Assembly (NCBI GenBank): GCA_025808875.1
Contig: CP075528.1
Location: forward strand, 2,168,473 to 2,232,472
Origin: Enhydrobacter sp.
GTDB taxonomy: Bacteria; Pseudomonadota; Alphaproteobacteria; Reyranellales; Reyranellaceae
DNA: 64,000 nucleotides
Direction of reading: 5' to 3'
In this document: in pieces, positions 9,935 through 18,810 of the stretch
How the letters are laid out: every line of letters begins with the position of its first letter
Position numbering within the stretch: the first letter of the stretch is position 1
The notes under the pieces: generated by a model
Seen by the model: only the letters and a program-made list of their open reading frames with translations
Told to the model about the DNA's origin: nothing
Databases searched by the model: none
Translations under genes and position numbers: made by a program

Positions 9935-10278
9935 TGAGCTGAGCCGGCCGCGACGGGCGGAGCGTAAACGCGTTCGAGGTTTGCGATGTCGTCGCGATAA
10001 GTCCACTTTGCGGACAGCACCGGGCGGCGGAGAGATTCGGAAGAATAATTATATATCAATAACTTGAAAGTCTCGTGGCTCGAGGCGCCGGCGCCATCGA
10101 CATCCGAGACGATTCGTCCTCAAGTCCTCGGAGTCCACTGCAGTCCTCCCGGAACGGTCCTCGGAGTGTGGACGTGCCGCGGACGTGCGCAGCGCTGCAG
10201 TCGTCTATCGTAAGACTTCAATCATCGGCACCAATATGATATTATTCAATTAGTTAAATAGAAAACTTCAAGTGAAAT
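9935..10278. other. 344-bp intergenic region with AT-rich patches and short direct repeats
   Basis: No gene is visible. Two AT-rich patches (about 10041-10067 and 10229-10270) stand out from the GC-rich surroundings. The 11-mer GTCCTCGGAGT occurs at 10124-10134 and 10157-10167 (33 bp apart) and GGACGTGC at 10170-10177 and 10181-10188 (11 bp apart), phasings near whole helical turns. The downstream AT-rich patch probably holds the promoter of the lipoprotein gene. Confidence 0.5.
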
Positions 10279-10821
10279 ATGATCCCGTCGCGGCTGCTTA
10301 TCGTCACTTTACCCCTGCTCGCCGGCCTCGGCTTGGCGGTGGGAGGCTGCGGAGTACCGTTGGCCATCTCGGCGGGCAGCTACGCCGCGGACGGTGGTCT
10401 ACTGGCCGCTACGGAAAAGACTTCGACCGACCACTTTGCCTCGATGGTCACGAAGAAGGACTGCGCCTTTTTCCGCGTCTTGCGCGGCGTCAGCATCTGC
10501 CGGGAGCGCGAGGACGGCAAGGATCCTTATGACGTCAACTACGACGAGGCCCACCGTTCTCCATCGGAGGACGGCACGCAATACGCGCCACCTTTGAGGG
10601 CGGCGTCTGACGCGCCGGCAACGAGTTGGGACGCGGCAACCTACGCTCCGGTGGAGCCGATGCCGCCACCCTCTGCCCCGATCACAGCGGTGGCCGACGC
10701 GGCCCCCGCGGAGCCTCCGCAGGCGGTGGAGCGCGCCGCACCGTCGAACAAGTCGCGCAAGGCCAAATCGGGTCGGCCGTTCAAGAGGGTTTCACGAGGT
10801 CAGGTGGTGCCTGCCCCCTGA
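10279..10821 (+). CDS. Hypothetical lipoprotein with proline/alanine-rich tail
   Basis: A 180-residue protein with a lipoprotein signal peptide: basic Arg5, a hydrophobic core, then the lipobox V-G-G-C with Cys24 as lipidation site. The middle (about residues 35-90) is a compact, conserved-looking region with two cysteines (KKDCAFFRV and VSICRERED). Residues 100-150 are Pro/Ala-rich and likely an extended linker, followed by a basic C terminus that could touch peptidoglycan or nucleic acid. I recognise no named family; similar small lipoproteins occur in alphaproteobacteria. The 3' end overlaps the convergent dehydrogenase gene by 41 bp. Confidence 0.75.
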   Translation: MIPSRLLIVTLPLLAGLGLAVGGCGVPLAISAGSYAADGGLLAATEKTSTDHFASMVTKKDCAFFRVLRGVSICREREDGKDPYDVNYDEAHRSPSEDGTQYAPPLRAASDAPATSWDAATYAPVEPMPPPSAPITAVADAAPAEPPQAVERAAPSNKSRKAKSGRPFKRVSRGQVVPAP

Positions 10822-11767
10822 GCAGGAAGGCCTCCAGATTGTCGAGGGCCTTGAAGCCCATGGCGTTGCGGGTCTCGACCGTCGCCGATCCCATGTGGGG
10901 CAGCAGGAAAGCGTTCGCCAGGTCATAGTAGCCGTGGTGGATTTTCGGCTCGCCGTCGAAGACATCGATCCCGGCGGCGGCCAGATGGCCGTTCTTCAGC
11001 GCGGCAATCAAGGCGTCGTCATCGACGACGCCGCCGCGCGCGGTGTTTACCACAATGGCTCCTTTGGGCAGCTTGGCGATCCGGTCGGCATTGACCCATT
11101 TGCGGGTGGCCTGCGTCATTGGCGCGTTGATCGACAGGAAGTCGCAATGCGCCAGCATGTCGTCGGCATCGGCATGGAAGGTGGCGCCCTTCTCGATATC
11201 CGGCGGCAGGCGGCTTCGGTTGCTGTAGTGAATGGTCATGCGAAAGGCGCGGGCGCGGTCGGCAACGGCCTGGCCGATGCGGCCCATGCCGAGGATCCCC
11301 AGCCGCTTGCCCGTGACGTGCACGCCCATGAGTTGGGTCGGTGTCCAGCCAACCCATTTGTGGGCACGCAGCATGGTCGTCCCCTCATGGGCGCGGCGTG
11401 CGGCACCAAGCAGACACAGAAGCGTGATGTCGGCTGTTGCGTCGGTCAACACGTCGGGAGTGTTGCTGACAGCGATGTTGCGCTTTATGGCCGCCGCCAC
11501 GTCGACGTGCTCGTAGCCGACCGAGAAGGTGGCGATCATGCGAACCGAGGCCGGCAGCGCGTCGATCGTCGCGGCGTTCAAGGCGTCGCCGGCGGCGCAC
11601 ATGATGCCGTCGCAACCCGCAGCGGCGGCTATCAGCGCCGCGCCGTCGTAGAGTCTGTCCTCGGGATTGAGGATGGCGTCGAAGTTGGTGGCCAGACGGG
11701 CTTCGACGTCCGGCGGGAAGTGTCGCGTGGCCAACACGCGTGGTTTGCGGTTCGTCATCGGCGCCAT
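10781..11767 (-). CDS. D-isomer 2-hydroxyacid dehydrogenase (glyoxylate/hydroxypyruvate reductase-like)
   Basis: A 328-residue NAD(P)-dependent D-2-hydroxyacid dehydrogenase. The nucleotide loop is GILGMGRIGQAVADRA, and the catalytic Arg (VNTARGGVVDD), Glu (IDVFDGEP) and His (LLPHMGSAT) are all present. The pattern fits glyoxylate/hydroxypyruvate reductases and D-glycerate dehydrogenases more than phosphoglycerate dehydrogenase, as no ACT domain follows. A second in-frame ATG at codon 4 is an equally possible start. Its 3' end overlaps the lipoprotein gene on the other strand. Confidence 0.9.
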   Translation of the reverse strand: MAPMTNRKPRVLATRHFPPDVEARLATNFDAILNPEDRLYDGAALIAAAAGCDGIMCAAGDALNAATIDALPASVRMIATFSVGYEHVDVAAAIKRNIAVSNTPDVLTDATADITLLCLLGAARRAHEGTTMLRAHKWVGWTPTQLMGVHVTGKRLGILGMGRIGQAVADRARAFRMTIHYSNRSRLPPDIEKGATFHADADDMLAHCDFLSINAPMTQATRKWVNADRIAKLPKGAIVVNTARGGVVDDDALIAALKNGHLAAAGIDVFDGEPKIHHGYYDLANAFLLPHMGSATVETRNAMGFKALDNLEAFLLRGQAPPDLVKPS

Positions 11768-11907
11768 CCTCCCGGTTCAGTCCTGCTGCTACCGAAGTCA
11801 CTGGTAATCGGCAGCCTTGGATATTACGCTTGGATGCCCGGCTACAAGGCCTAGCCCCCGCCAAGTGTCCGTTGACCACGTATAGTTTTCGCCGTTCTAG
11901 CTCCCCC

Positions 11908-12738
11908 ATGGCATTGCCCCTGGCGGTCGGCTGTTGCGTTGTGCTGGCGGCACTGTGGATAAGCTCGGGCAGGGCGGTGCTCGCGCAAGCCCAGGAAGTC
12001 ACCCTGGTGCCACACCGGGCGACCTACGAGATGAAGTTGATGGTTGCGCGCGCCAACAGCGGTATGGTCGACGTCAGTGGGCGCATGGTGCTGGAGACGG
12101 TCGATTCGTGCGACGGGTGGGAGGTCCGCCAGCGCATCAAGTTGAGTTTCCTGCGCAATGACGGCGAAGAGTTCGAGACCGATTCGAGCTTCACGAGCTA
12201 CGAGACCAAGGACGGGTTGGAGCTGCGCTTCAGCGTCCGCAACATCCAAAATGACGAGATCGAGGAGGAACTGCGCGGCCACGCCGAGCTGGATGCCCTC
12301 GGCGCCAAGGGACGTGCCAGCTTCACTTTGCCCGAGCCGCGCAGCTTCGACCTGCCGGCGGGGACGCTGTTTCCGACCACGCACTTGTCGCTCATCATCA
12401 AGCACGCGCGCGACGGCGATAGATCGGTGCCCTACAAGGTTTTCGACGGGGCCCGCCTCGATGGCGCCTTCCAGGTTAATGCCGTGATCGGCAAGCCGCC
12501 CCGGCCGTCACCGGGCGGCCCGGCGCTACGTGGCGATCTGGCGCTGTTGAGGCAGCCGTCGTGGGGCGTTCGTTTCGCGTTCTTCGCCGGGGACGACCAG
12601 GCGTCCCAGCCGGAGTACGAACTGGCGCTCGATTTGCTCGCCAACGGCATTGCGCGTTCGATGCTGCTGGACTACGGCGATTTCGCCGTGGGTGCCCAAC
12701 TCGTCCATTTGCAAGCGCTGCCGAGGCCTCGATGCTGA
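11908..12738 (+). CDS. EipB-type (DUF1849) periplasmic envelope protein, copy 1
   Basis: A 276-residue exported protein of the EipB/DUF1849 family. In Brucella, EipB is a periplasmic beta-spiral protein needed for envelope integrity. Visible hallmarks: an N-terminal signal peptide, a PHRATYEMKL start of the mature domain, a cysteine in DSCDGWEV and a second near the C terminus (PRPRC), matching the reported disulfide pair, plus LPAGTLFPTTH and LLDYGDF motifs. ATG 11908 is chosen because it begins a normal signal peptide; no strong ribosome binding site is seen. A paralogue follows with a 7-bp overlap. Confidence 0.85.
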   Translation: MALPLAVGCCVVLAALWISSGRAVLAQAQEVTLVPHRATYEMKLMVARANSGMVDVSGRMVLETVDSCDGWEVRQRIKLSFLRNDGEEFETDSSFTSYETKDGLELRFSVRNIQNDEIEEELRGHAELDALGAKGRASFTLPEPRSFDLPAGTLFPTTHLSLIIKHARDGDRSVPYKVFDGARLDGAFQVNAVIGKPPRPSPGGPALRGDLALLRQPSWGVRFAFFAGDDQASQPEYELALDLLANGIARSMLLDYGDFAVGAQLVHLQALPRPRC

Positions 12739-13541
12739 ATCGTGCTCTTCCCGTGATGTCGGCCCTCATGGCGGCGATCGCAGCGTCGGCTGCTATGGCA
12801 AGTGACTTTGCGCCGCACCGTGCGGTCTATTCCGTGTCGCCGCTCGAACGCGGCAAACCCGGCAGCGGCGCTCCCGGCACCTATGCCTACGAGTTGCGTC
12901 GTATCTGCGACGGCTATGTCATCAACCAGCGTCTGCGCCTCGAGCTCGATAGTGGCCGGGCTGCGGTGGTGAGCGAGCAGCAATCTCAAATGACCGAAAG
13001 CCGGGACGGCCGCAGGCTTCGTTTCGAACACCGCAGCACGGCCAATGGCAAGGTCACGAGCCAAGTGAAGGGCGAAGCGTCGCTCGGCGACGATGGCGCC
13101 GGCCAGGCGCGCTTCGGCGAACCCGAAGGCCAATCGGTGGCCCTGCCCGTCGGTACGTTGTTTCCTGTAGCCATCGTGCGCGCTGTGCTCCAGCACGCCA
13201 AGGCAGGGGACACCGGCTTCGACGCGCAATTCTTCTTTGGCGAGAAGGTCAAGCCGCCGCACGACGTGAACGTCGTCATCGGTCGCGTTCCCAAGCGACT
13301 GGCCGCGTTGGCGGTTCCCGAGGACGCCGAGGCGCTGGTCGACGGCCGCACGCGGATCTACTACCGCGGCGGGTTCTTCGACGCCGACGCAAAGGCCAAG
13401 GGTGATCAGGCCAGTTTTGAGATGAGCAGCCTCATGCTCGACAACGGCGTCGAACTGTACGGCACCCACGAGGAGGGCGACGGCGGCATCGAGTACCGGA
13501 TCACAAAGCTCGAAGCCCTGCCGCAGCCGAATTGCAACTGA
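12732..13541 (+). CDS. EipB-type (DUF1849) periplasmic envelope protein, copy 2
   Basis: A 269-residue paralogue of the preceding gene: signal peptide ending near MAS-DF, then PHRAVYSV, RRICDGYVINQRL, LPVGTLFPVA and the C-terminal LPQPNCN, so both cysteines of the family disulfide are kept. It differs from copy 1 in the middle, including a FFFGEKVKPPHDVNVVIG segment where copy 1 has the shorter KVFDGARLDGAFQVNAVIG. ATG 12732 overlaps the TGA of copy 1, which implies translational coupling and perhaps equal amounts of the two proteins. Function is inferred from the family only. Confidence 0.85.
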   Translation: MLNRALPVMSALMAAIAASAAMASDFAPHRAVYSVSPLERGKPGSGAPGTYAYELRRICDGYVINQRLRLELDSGRAAVVSEQQSQMTESRDGRRLRFEHRSTANGKVTSQVKGEASLGDDGAGQARFGEPEGQSVALPVGTLFPVAIVRAVLQHAKAGDTGFDAQFFFGEKVKPPHDVNVVIGRVPKRLAALAVPEDAEALVDGRTRIYYRGGFFDADAKAKGDQASFEMSSLMLDNGVELYGTHEEGDGGIEYRITKLEALPQPNCN

Positions 13542-13566
13542 TCGGGTGGTTGTGCATGCTCGGCGA

Positions 13567-15042
13567 ATGCCGGGACAGCAAGCGCCCCCGAACGGATTGA
13601 CCCCCGAGCAGGCGGTCGACCGTCTGGAGGCGCTGCACGCGATGGCGTGCGGATCGTTGCGTGCTGCTCTTGCCCGATTTACCGAGTCGGGCGCGACGCC
13701 GACGGCGGCGGACCGGCAGCGCTTTCGCTATCCCGAGCTGCGAATCGACTGGTATCCGTCGGGGACCGTGCATTTCACGCGGCGCGCCTGGGCCAAATTC
13801 CAGTCGCCGGGGCGCTACGCGACCACGGTCACGCAGCCGACCTTCTTCCGCCAATACCTGCTCGAACAGCTTCGGCCACTGTCCGAGGAGTTCGGCGCCC
13901 GTATCGACGTTGGCGTCAGCAAGGAGGAAATTCCCTATCCCTTCGTCACCGAGGCCGGCGACGAATTCGTGCACGGCGACCTGTCGGTGGCCGAGCTGGC
14001 GCAGCACTTCCCGACCGCCGTTCTCGCCAATGTCGGCGACGAGGTCGTCGACGGTACCTGGCTATTCGACCCGTCGCGGCCACGGCCGCTCGCCCTGTTC
14101 GATGCCGTGCGGGTGGACTTCTCCTTGCGCCGGCTCACGCACTACACGGGGGTCGACTGGCGCACTCTGCAGCCTTGGATTCTGTTCACCAATTATCAGC
14201 GCTACATTGATCAGTTCCTGGCCTGGGCGGCGGAAGAACTGGCCCGACCCGATGGTCCCTATGTTGCCTTGGCTCTGCCGGGGGGCGCCTTGGTGCGTCG
14301 CGGCGCGGGTGCCGATGACGTCGCCGCCGCCGTCGCGGCTGCTCCCTGGCATCGTTTCCAGATGCCGGCCTACAGCCTGCTGAGATCGGATGGAAAGGGT
14401 GGCGTCACCATCGTCAACATCGGCGTCGGCCCGTCCAACGCCAAGAATGCGACCGACCATCTCGCCGTGCTGCGCCCGCATTGCTGGCTGATGATCGGCC
14501 ATTGCGGCGGGCTGAGGCAGTCGCAAACCATCGGCGACTACGTGCTGGCGCACGGCTACTTGCGCCGCGACCGCATTCTCGACGACCTCGTGCCGCCGGA
14601 AGTGCCGGTGCCGGCGCTGGCCGAGGTACAACTCGCATTGCAGGAGGCGGCGGCGCGCGTCACCGGGGAGCGGGGCGACGCGCTGAAGCGCCGACTGCGC
14701 ACCGGCACCGTGGTGAGCTACGACGACCGCAACTGGGAACTGCGCTGGTCGCAGGAACGGCGCCGCATCAGCCTCGGGCGGGCCATCGCCGTCGACATGG
14801 AAAGCGCGACGCTCGCCACCCAGGGCTATCGCCTGCGCGTGCCCTACGGGACGCTTCTCTGCGTCTCGGACAAGCCGCTCCATGGCGAGATCAAGCTGCC
14901 GGGAGCCGCGACGCTGTTCTATCAGCGTGCGGTCGGCGAGCATCTGCGGATCGGACTGGAGACGGTCGAGCTGCTGCGGGGCGAACTCGCTTCGTTGCAT
15001 TCGCGCAAGCTCAGGAGCATCGACGAGCCGCCGTTTCGCTGA
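13567..15042 (+). CDS. amn: AMP nucleosidase
   Basis: A 491-residue enzyme that hydrolyses AMP to adenine and ribose 5-phosphate, close to the 484 residues of E. coli Amn. The N-terminal AMP nucleosidase domain (PELRIDWYPSGTVHFT, FFRQYLLEQL) precedes a C-terminal phosphorylase-like domain with VGPSNAKNATDHLAVLRP, MIGHCGGLR and AVDMESATLATQGY. ATG 13567 was taken as start; GTG 13546, just after the preceding stop, is an alternative adding seven residues. It follows the EipB pair closely but has no obvious functional link to it. Confidence 0.95.
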   Translation: MPGQQAPPNGLTPEQAVDRLEALHAMACGSLRAALARFTESGATPTAADRQRFRYPELRIDWYPSGTVHFTRRAWAKFQSPGRYATTVTQPTFFRQYLLEQLRPLSEEFGARIDVGVSKEEIPYPFVTEAGDEFVHGDLSVAELAQHFPTAVLANVGDEVVDGTWLFDPSRPRPLALFDAVRVDFSLRRLTHYTGVDWRTLQPWILFTNYQRYIDQFLAWAAEELARPDGPYVALALPGGALVRRGAGADDVAAAVAAAPWHRFQMPAYSLLRSDGKGGVTIVNIGVGPSNAKNATDHLAVLRPHCWLMIGHCGGLRQSQTIGDYVLAHGYLRRDRILDDLVPPEVPVPALAEVQLALQEAAARVTGERGDALKRRLRTGTVVSYDDRNWELRWSQERRRISLGRAIAVDMESATLATQGYRLRVPYGTLLCVSDKPLHGEIKLPGAATLFYQRAVGEHLRIGLETVELLRGELASLHSRKLRSIDEPPFR

Positions 15043-15044
15043 GG

Positions 15045-15947
15045 CTACTCCGGCCAGAGCCAGGCGGCGCCGCGCACGCCGCTCGAATCGCCGTGCCGGG
15101 GCGGCAGCAGGCGTGTCACGATGTGCTCGGGCTCGGAGAAAACATGATCGCCCAGGAGATCGGGCACGCGCCGGTAAAGCTGACTCATCCGCGACAGGCC
15201 GCCGCCCAGGACGATGGCATGGGGATCGAGGACGTTGACGATCGAACCGAGTGCCCGGGCGAGACGGTCGCAGTAGCTCTCCATCTGGTCGGCCGCCTGC
15301 CGGTCACCGGCCAGCGCCGCGTCGGAGATGTCGGTCGCTCGCAGGTCGCGGCCGGTGCGCCGCATGAACTCGCGTTGCAGCGCGGGTCCGCTCAGCCAAC
15401 TCTCGATGCAGCCCCGACGCCCGCAATAGCAGGGTGGACCGTCCCGTTCGTCGTCGCGTGGCGCGGGCAGGGGGTTGTGGCCCCATTCGCCGGCGATCGC
15501 CTGAGCGCCGGTGAGCGGTCGGCCGCCGACGACCACGCCACCCCCGACGCCGGTTCCAAGGATCACGCCAAACACCACCTCGAGGCCCGCCGCCGCGCCG
15601 TCGGCCGCCTCGGATACGGCGAAGCAGTTGGCGTCGTTCTCGAGGCGAACGTCGCGGCCGAGTCGCCGCTCGAGATCCGCCTTCAAGGGGCGTCCGTTCA
15701 AGTGGACGGAATTGGCGTTCTTGATCATCCCGGTTGCCGGAGAGATCGCGCCGGGGTGCGCGAGGCCGACGGAGCAGCGCGCGCGTACCTCGTTCTCGAG
15801 GCGGCGCACGAGGTCGACGATCGCCTCGAGGGTGCCGTCGTAGGAACCACTTGGTGTCGGCACGCGGTGGCGAGCGCGCTCGCGGCCCGCGCCATCCAGC
15901 ACGATGCCTTCGATCTTGGTCCCGCCGAGGTCGATCCCGAGGCGCAT
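15045..15947 (-). CDS. mak: ROK-family fructokinase
   Basis: A 300-residue ROK sugar kinase. It opens with the ATP-binding MRLGIDLGGTKIEG, has the GTGVGGGVV phosphate motif, the EWGHNPL ROK signature, and the zinc-binding CYCGRRGCIESWLSG. The C terminus (HGDSSGVRGAAWLWP) is nearly the same as that of E. coli Mak, which supports manno(fructo)kinase: ATP-dependent phosphorylation of fructose at C6. The upstream in-frame extension has no coding logic, so ATG 15947 is the start. It lies 13 bp downstream of the patatin gene on the same strand. Confidence 0.92.
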   Translation of the reverse strand: MRLGIDLGGTKIEGIVLDGAGRERARHRVPTPSGSYDGTLEAIVDLVRRLENEVRARCSVGLAHPGAISPATGMIKNANSVHLNGRPLKADLERRLGRDVRLENDANCFAVSEAADGAAAGLEVVFGVILGTGVGGGVVVGGRPLTGAQAIAGEWGHNPLPAPRDDERDGPPCYCGRRGCIESWLSGPALQREFMRRTGRDLRATDISDAALAGDRQAADQMESYCDRLARALGSIVNVLDPHAIVLGGGLSRMSQLYRRVPDLLGDHVFSEPEHIVTRLLPPRHGDSSGVRGAAWLWPE

Positions 15948-15960
15948 CAGTCCGTCGTTG

Positions 15961-16986
15961 TCACAGGAAACGGGCGCGGATGTCGATACTGGACTTCGAC
16001 CCGACGGACTCGAAGGCGGCCTCCAGCCAGCGTTCGGCGGCCTGCCGGCCGAGCCCGAACAGGTGGTCGAGGAATGCCGGTTCGACATTGAACTTGCTGA
16101 CCGCGCCGAGCGGTGCCAGCGACGCTTCATCGGCGATCGAGTGGACCAGCACGTTCCTGAGCCGACGCGCGAAGTCACCCCCGACCGCGCCCTGCTCGAT
16201 CAGCGACTGGACGAAGGCGATGGCCCGCATCTCGGCCATCAGGGCGCCGCCGAAGGTGATCTCGTTCAGGCGGTCGGCGATCTCGGCGTTGCTGCGGGGA
16301 ACGCCGGACCGGAACGCGGGGTTGATCTCCACCAGCACCACATCGTGGCTGTCGCTGTTGTAGATGAACGGCCAGATCGGTGGGTTGCCGCGATAGCCGC
16401 CGTCCCAGTAGGGAACGCCGTCGATCACCACGGCCTCGTGGATGTTGGGCAGGCAGGCCGAGGCCATGAGTGCGTCGATCGACAGTTCCTCGCGCGAAAA
16501 GATGCGGATCTTGCCGGTCTGCACGTTGGTGGCCGCGATGAACGCCTTGATCCGATGGCAGGCACGCACGGCTTTCTCGTCGAAGTGCTTGCGCAGGAGA
16601 TCGCGCAACGGGTCGTATCTCAGCGGATTGCGCTGCCACGGCGAGAGCGAACGCTGGATCAGGTCGCTCCACAGTGCCGCCGGCGAATCGTCGAGGTTCC
16701 AGTTGCCGCGCAGGCGGTCGAACGCCGTGCGCTGGATCGGGCTCACCGCGGCGTAAGTGCCGAGTTCGGTCCAGAAGTCGCGCAGCGCCTGCCGCGCCCC
16801 GGCCGCGCCGCCGCGCGCCCAGCCCTGCATCAGGATCGCCGCGTTCATGGCGCCCGCGCTGGTGCCGCTCAGCGCCTCGATCTCGACGCGGCCGTCCTCG
16901 ATCAGCGCGTCGAGCACGCCCCAGGTGAAGGCGCCGTGCGAGCCGCCGCCCTGGAGAGCGAGATTGATGCGCTTGGTGACACTCAT
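15961..16986 (-). CDS. Patatin-like phospholipase
   Basis: A 341-residue patatin-domain hydrolase. The oxyanion-hole glycines (LALQGGGSHGAFTWG), the nucleophile motif GTSAG and the catalytic Asp in DGGYRGNPP form the Ser-Asp dyad of the family. It lacks a signal peptide, so a cytoplasmic lipase/phospholipase is likely. Beyond the patatin core (about residues 1-210) there is a C-terminal helical part of unknown role. Its start is only 14 bp from the divergent MFS gene, so at least one promoter must lie inside a coding region. Confidence 0.9.
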   Translation of the reverse strand: MSVTKRINLALQGGGSHGAFTWGVLDALIEDGRVEIEALSGTSAGAMNAAILMQGWARGGAAGARQALRDFWTELGTYAAVSPIQRTAFDRLRGNWNLDDSPAALWSDLIQRSLSPWQRNPLRYDPLRDLLRKHFDEKAVRACHRIKAFIAATNVQTGKIRIFSREELSIDALMASACLPNIHEAVVIDGVPYWDGGYRGNPPIWPFIYNSDSHDVVLVEINPAFRSGVPRSNAEIADRLNEITFGGALMAEMRAIAFVQSLIEQGAVGGDFARRLRNVLVHSIADEASLAPLGAVSKFNVEPAFLDHLFGLGRQAAERWLEAAFESVGSKSSIDIRARFL

Positions 16987-17000
16987 GCTACGCTCGCTCC

Positions 17001-18266
17001 ATGGATGGGCGCGACAAGGCCGGCGTGAGTAGGGCGACAAGCGGAGCGACGCCACCCTGGCGCAAGCGGCCGTCGACCATTCTGTGGTTCCTCTCGATCG
17101 GGCAGCTCATCTCCTGGGGCCTGGTCTACTACACCTTTCCACTCTTCGTCGTGCCGATGGAGCAGGAACTCGGCTGGTCGCGCAACGCCCTGTTCGGCGC
17201 GTTGTCGGCCGGCCTGCTCGTCGCCGGACTGGCCTCCATCCCGGTCGGCGCCTGGATCGACCGCGGCCACGGCCGGCTGCTGATGACCGGCGGATCGGCG
17301 CTCGCAGCGGCGCTGATGCTGCTGTGGTCGCAGGTCGAGTCGCTGGCGATGTTCTATGTCGTCTGGATAGGGCTCGGCGCCTGCCAGGCGGTGGTTCTCT
17401 ACGAGCCGGCCTTCGCGGTGATCACCCGCGTCTACGGCCCGCGCTACAAGCAGGCGATCCTGCTGATGACGTTCCTGGGCGGGCTCGCCAGCACCTTCGG
17501 CATCCCGTTCGCGCAGCTCCTGATCGAGCGCATCGACTGGCGCCCCACGCTGATCGTGCTGGCCGCCATCAACCTCGCCGTCGCCGTCTTCATCCATTGG
17601 CTCTTCGTGCCCGGACCGAAGGAGGAGGCGATACCGATCGCCGCTCCCTTGCCGCTGCCCGGCCCAGAACTGAAGCGCAAGAGCCCGCTCGCCGCGGCGG
17701 TGCGCGTGCCCGCCTTCTGGGGATTGGTGGTCGCCTTCGCCGGCTACGGGCTCGCTTTCTCGGCGATGAGCTTTCATCTCATTCCGCTGCTGGCGGAGCG
17801 CAAGGTCGAGATCGGCGTGGTGATGGCGATCATCGCACTGATCGGACCGATGCAGGTGGTGGGCCGCGTGCTGCTGATGGCGGCGCAACGCCACATCACC
17901 TCGGTTCAGCTCGGCGCGCTCGTCTACTTCGCCTTTCCCATCTCCATGGCGATGCTGGCCGGAGGCATCAGCGACGTCTACGGCCTCATCCTGTTCGCCG
18001 TGATCTACGGCGTTGCCAACGGCCTCGTCACCATCCTGCGCGGCATGGCGGTGCCCGAGTTCATCGGCCCCGAGGGCTATGGCGTGGTGTCCGGCGCGCT
18101 GACCATGCCGACCAATATCATGCGCGCCGTCGGGCCCCTTGCCGGCGCCTTCGCCTGGAGCGCGCTGGGAGGCTACACGCCGGTGTTGTGGGGGTTGACG
18201 GCGATCATGCTGGTTGCGGCAGCGGGCTTTGCCGCCGCCGCCCTGCTGTCGAGGCGACCGAGCTAG
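17001..18266 (+). CDS. MFS transporter
   Basis: A 421-residue major facilitator with about 12 predicted membrane helices. After a basic cytoplasmic N terminus the first helix begins at STILWFLSIGQLISWG; the loop 2-3 motif appears as GAWIDRGHGR. A central cytoplasmic loop (about residues 205-230, PGPKEEAIPI onward) divides the two halves. The pattern resembles oxalate/formate-like and monocarboxylate-type MFS proteins, but the substrate cannot be read from sequence. Divergent from the patatin gene. Confidence 0.9.
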   Translation: MDGRDKAGVSRATSGATPPWRKRPSTILWFLSIGQLISWGLVYYTFPLFVVPMEQELGWSRNALFGALSAGLLVAGLASIPVGAWIDRGHGRLLMTGGSALAAALMLLWSQVESLAMFYVVWIGLGACQAVVLYEPAFAVITRVYGPRYKQAILLMTFLGGLASTFGIPFAQLLIERIDWRPTLIVLAAINLAVAVFIHWLFVPGPKEEAIPIAAPLPLPGPELKRKSPLAAAVRVPAFWGLVVAFAGYGLAFSAMSFHLIPLLAERKVEIGVVMAIIALIGPMQVVGRVLLMAAQRHITSVQLGALVYFAFPISMAMLAGGISDVYGLILFAVIYGVANGLVTILRGMAVPEFIGPEGYGVVSGALTMPTNIMRAVGPLAGAFAWSALGGYTPVLWGLTAIMLVAAAGFAAAALLSRRPS

Positions 18267-18351
18267 AAGTGCAGCGCCACTGAAGCGTTCGCCGGATGCA
18301 GCTCCCCGGTTCCCATTGTAATGTTCGATCGGGACGGGGGGAGATTTGAGG

Positions 18352-18795
18352 ATGTCGACACTGCGCTTCGTCGTCGCCGCCTTGGCGGCGCTCTTGCTGG
18401 CGTCCGGTGGTGCCAGCGCTCAAGGCCGGCCGAGCCAGGACCAACTCGCCCGCATGACGACACAGGCGCTCGCCGATCCCGAGACGGTGAGGTTCGCGCG
18501 GCCGCAGATCCTGGGCTTCGAGCAGGCCGTGATCACCCACCAGCTCGGCTACGAGAGCGGCGATTTCGTCTACTACTTCGCGGTCACCAAGCCCCGCCTG
18601 AACGACGGCCTCGTCTTCTTCACGCATCAGAAGTCGACGAACATGTTCCGCATGCACCGCACCGACACGCACCTGCGCCGCGTCGCGAGCGCGCGCAACG
18701 ACATGAAGACGGACGCGGGCCTCGTCGTATGGGCGGGCCAGGCGGCGGATGCCGATTTCGCCGCCCAGCTCGCCTACTGGTCGGGATTTCGCTGA
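18352..18795 (+). CDS. Small exported protein of unknown function
   Basis: A 147-residue protein with a clear signal peptide (MSTLRFVVAALAALLLASG, cleavage near ASA-QG) and a mature part without membrane segments. I do not recognise the domain. The strong ribosome binding site (GGGGGGAG, 18336-18343) supports ATG 18352. The mature part is mixed alpha/beta in appearance, with FVYYFAVTKPRLNDGLVFF the most conserved-looking stretch. It runs convergently into the monooxygenase gene with a 15-bp gap. Confidence 0.75.
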   Translation: MSTLRFVVAALAALLLASGGASAQGRPSQDQLARMTTQALADPETVRFARPQILGFEQAVITHQLGYESGDFVYYFAVTKPRLNDGLVFFTHQKSTNMFRMHRTDTHLRRVASARNDMKTDAGLVVWAGQAADADFAAQLAYWSGFR

Positions 18796-18810
18796 CCCGC
18801 CGACCGATCG

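Noticed and set aside
8000..10006. Minus-strand open frame of 668 codons opposite aspS
   Set aside because: Shadow of AspRS; the encoded protein has no recognisable motif and runs past both ends of the real gene.
14481..16091. Plus-strand open frame of 536 codons spanning amn and mak
   Set aside because: It crosses two well supported genes in other frames and has no domain.
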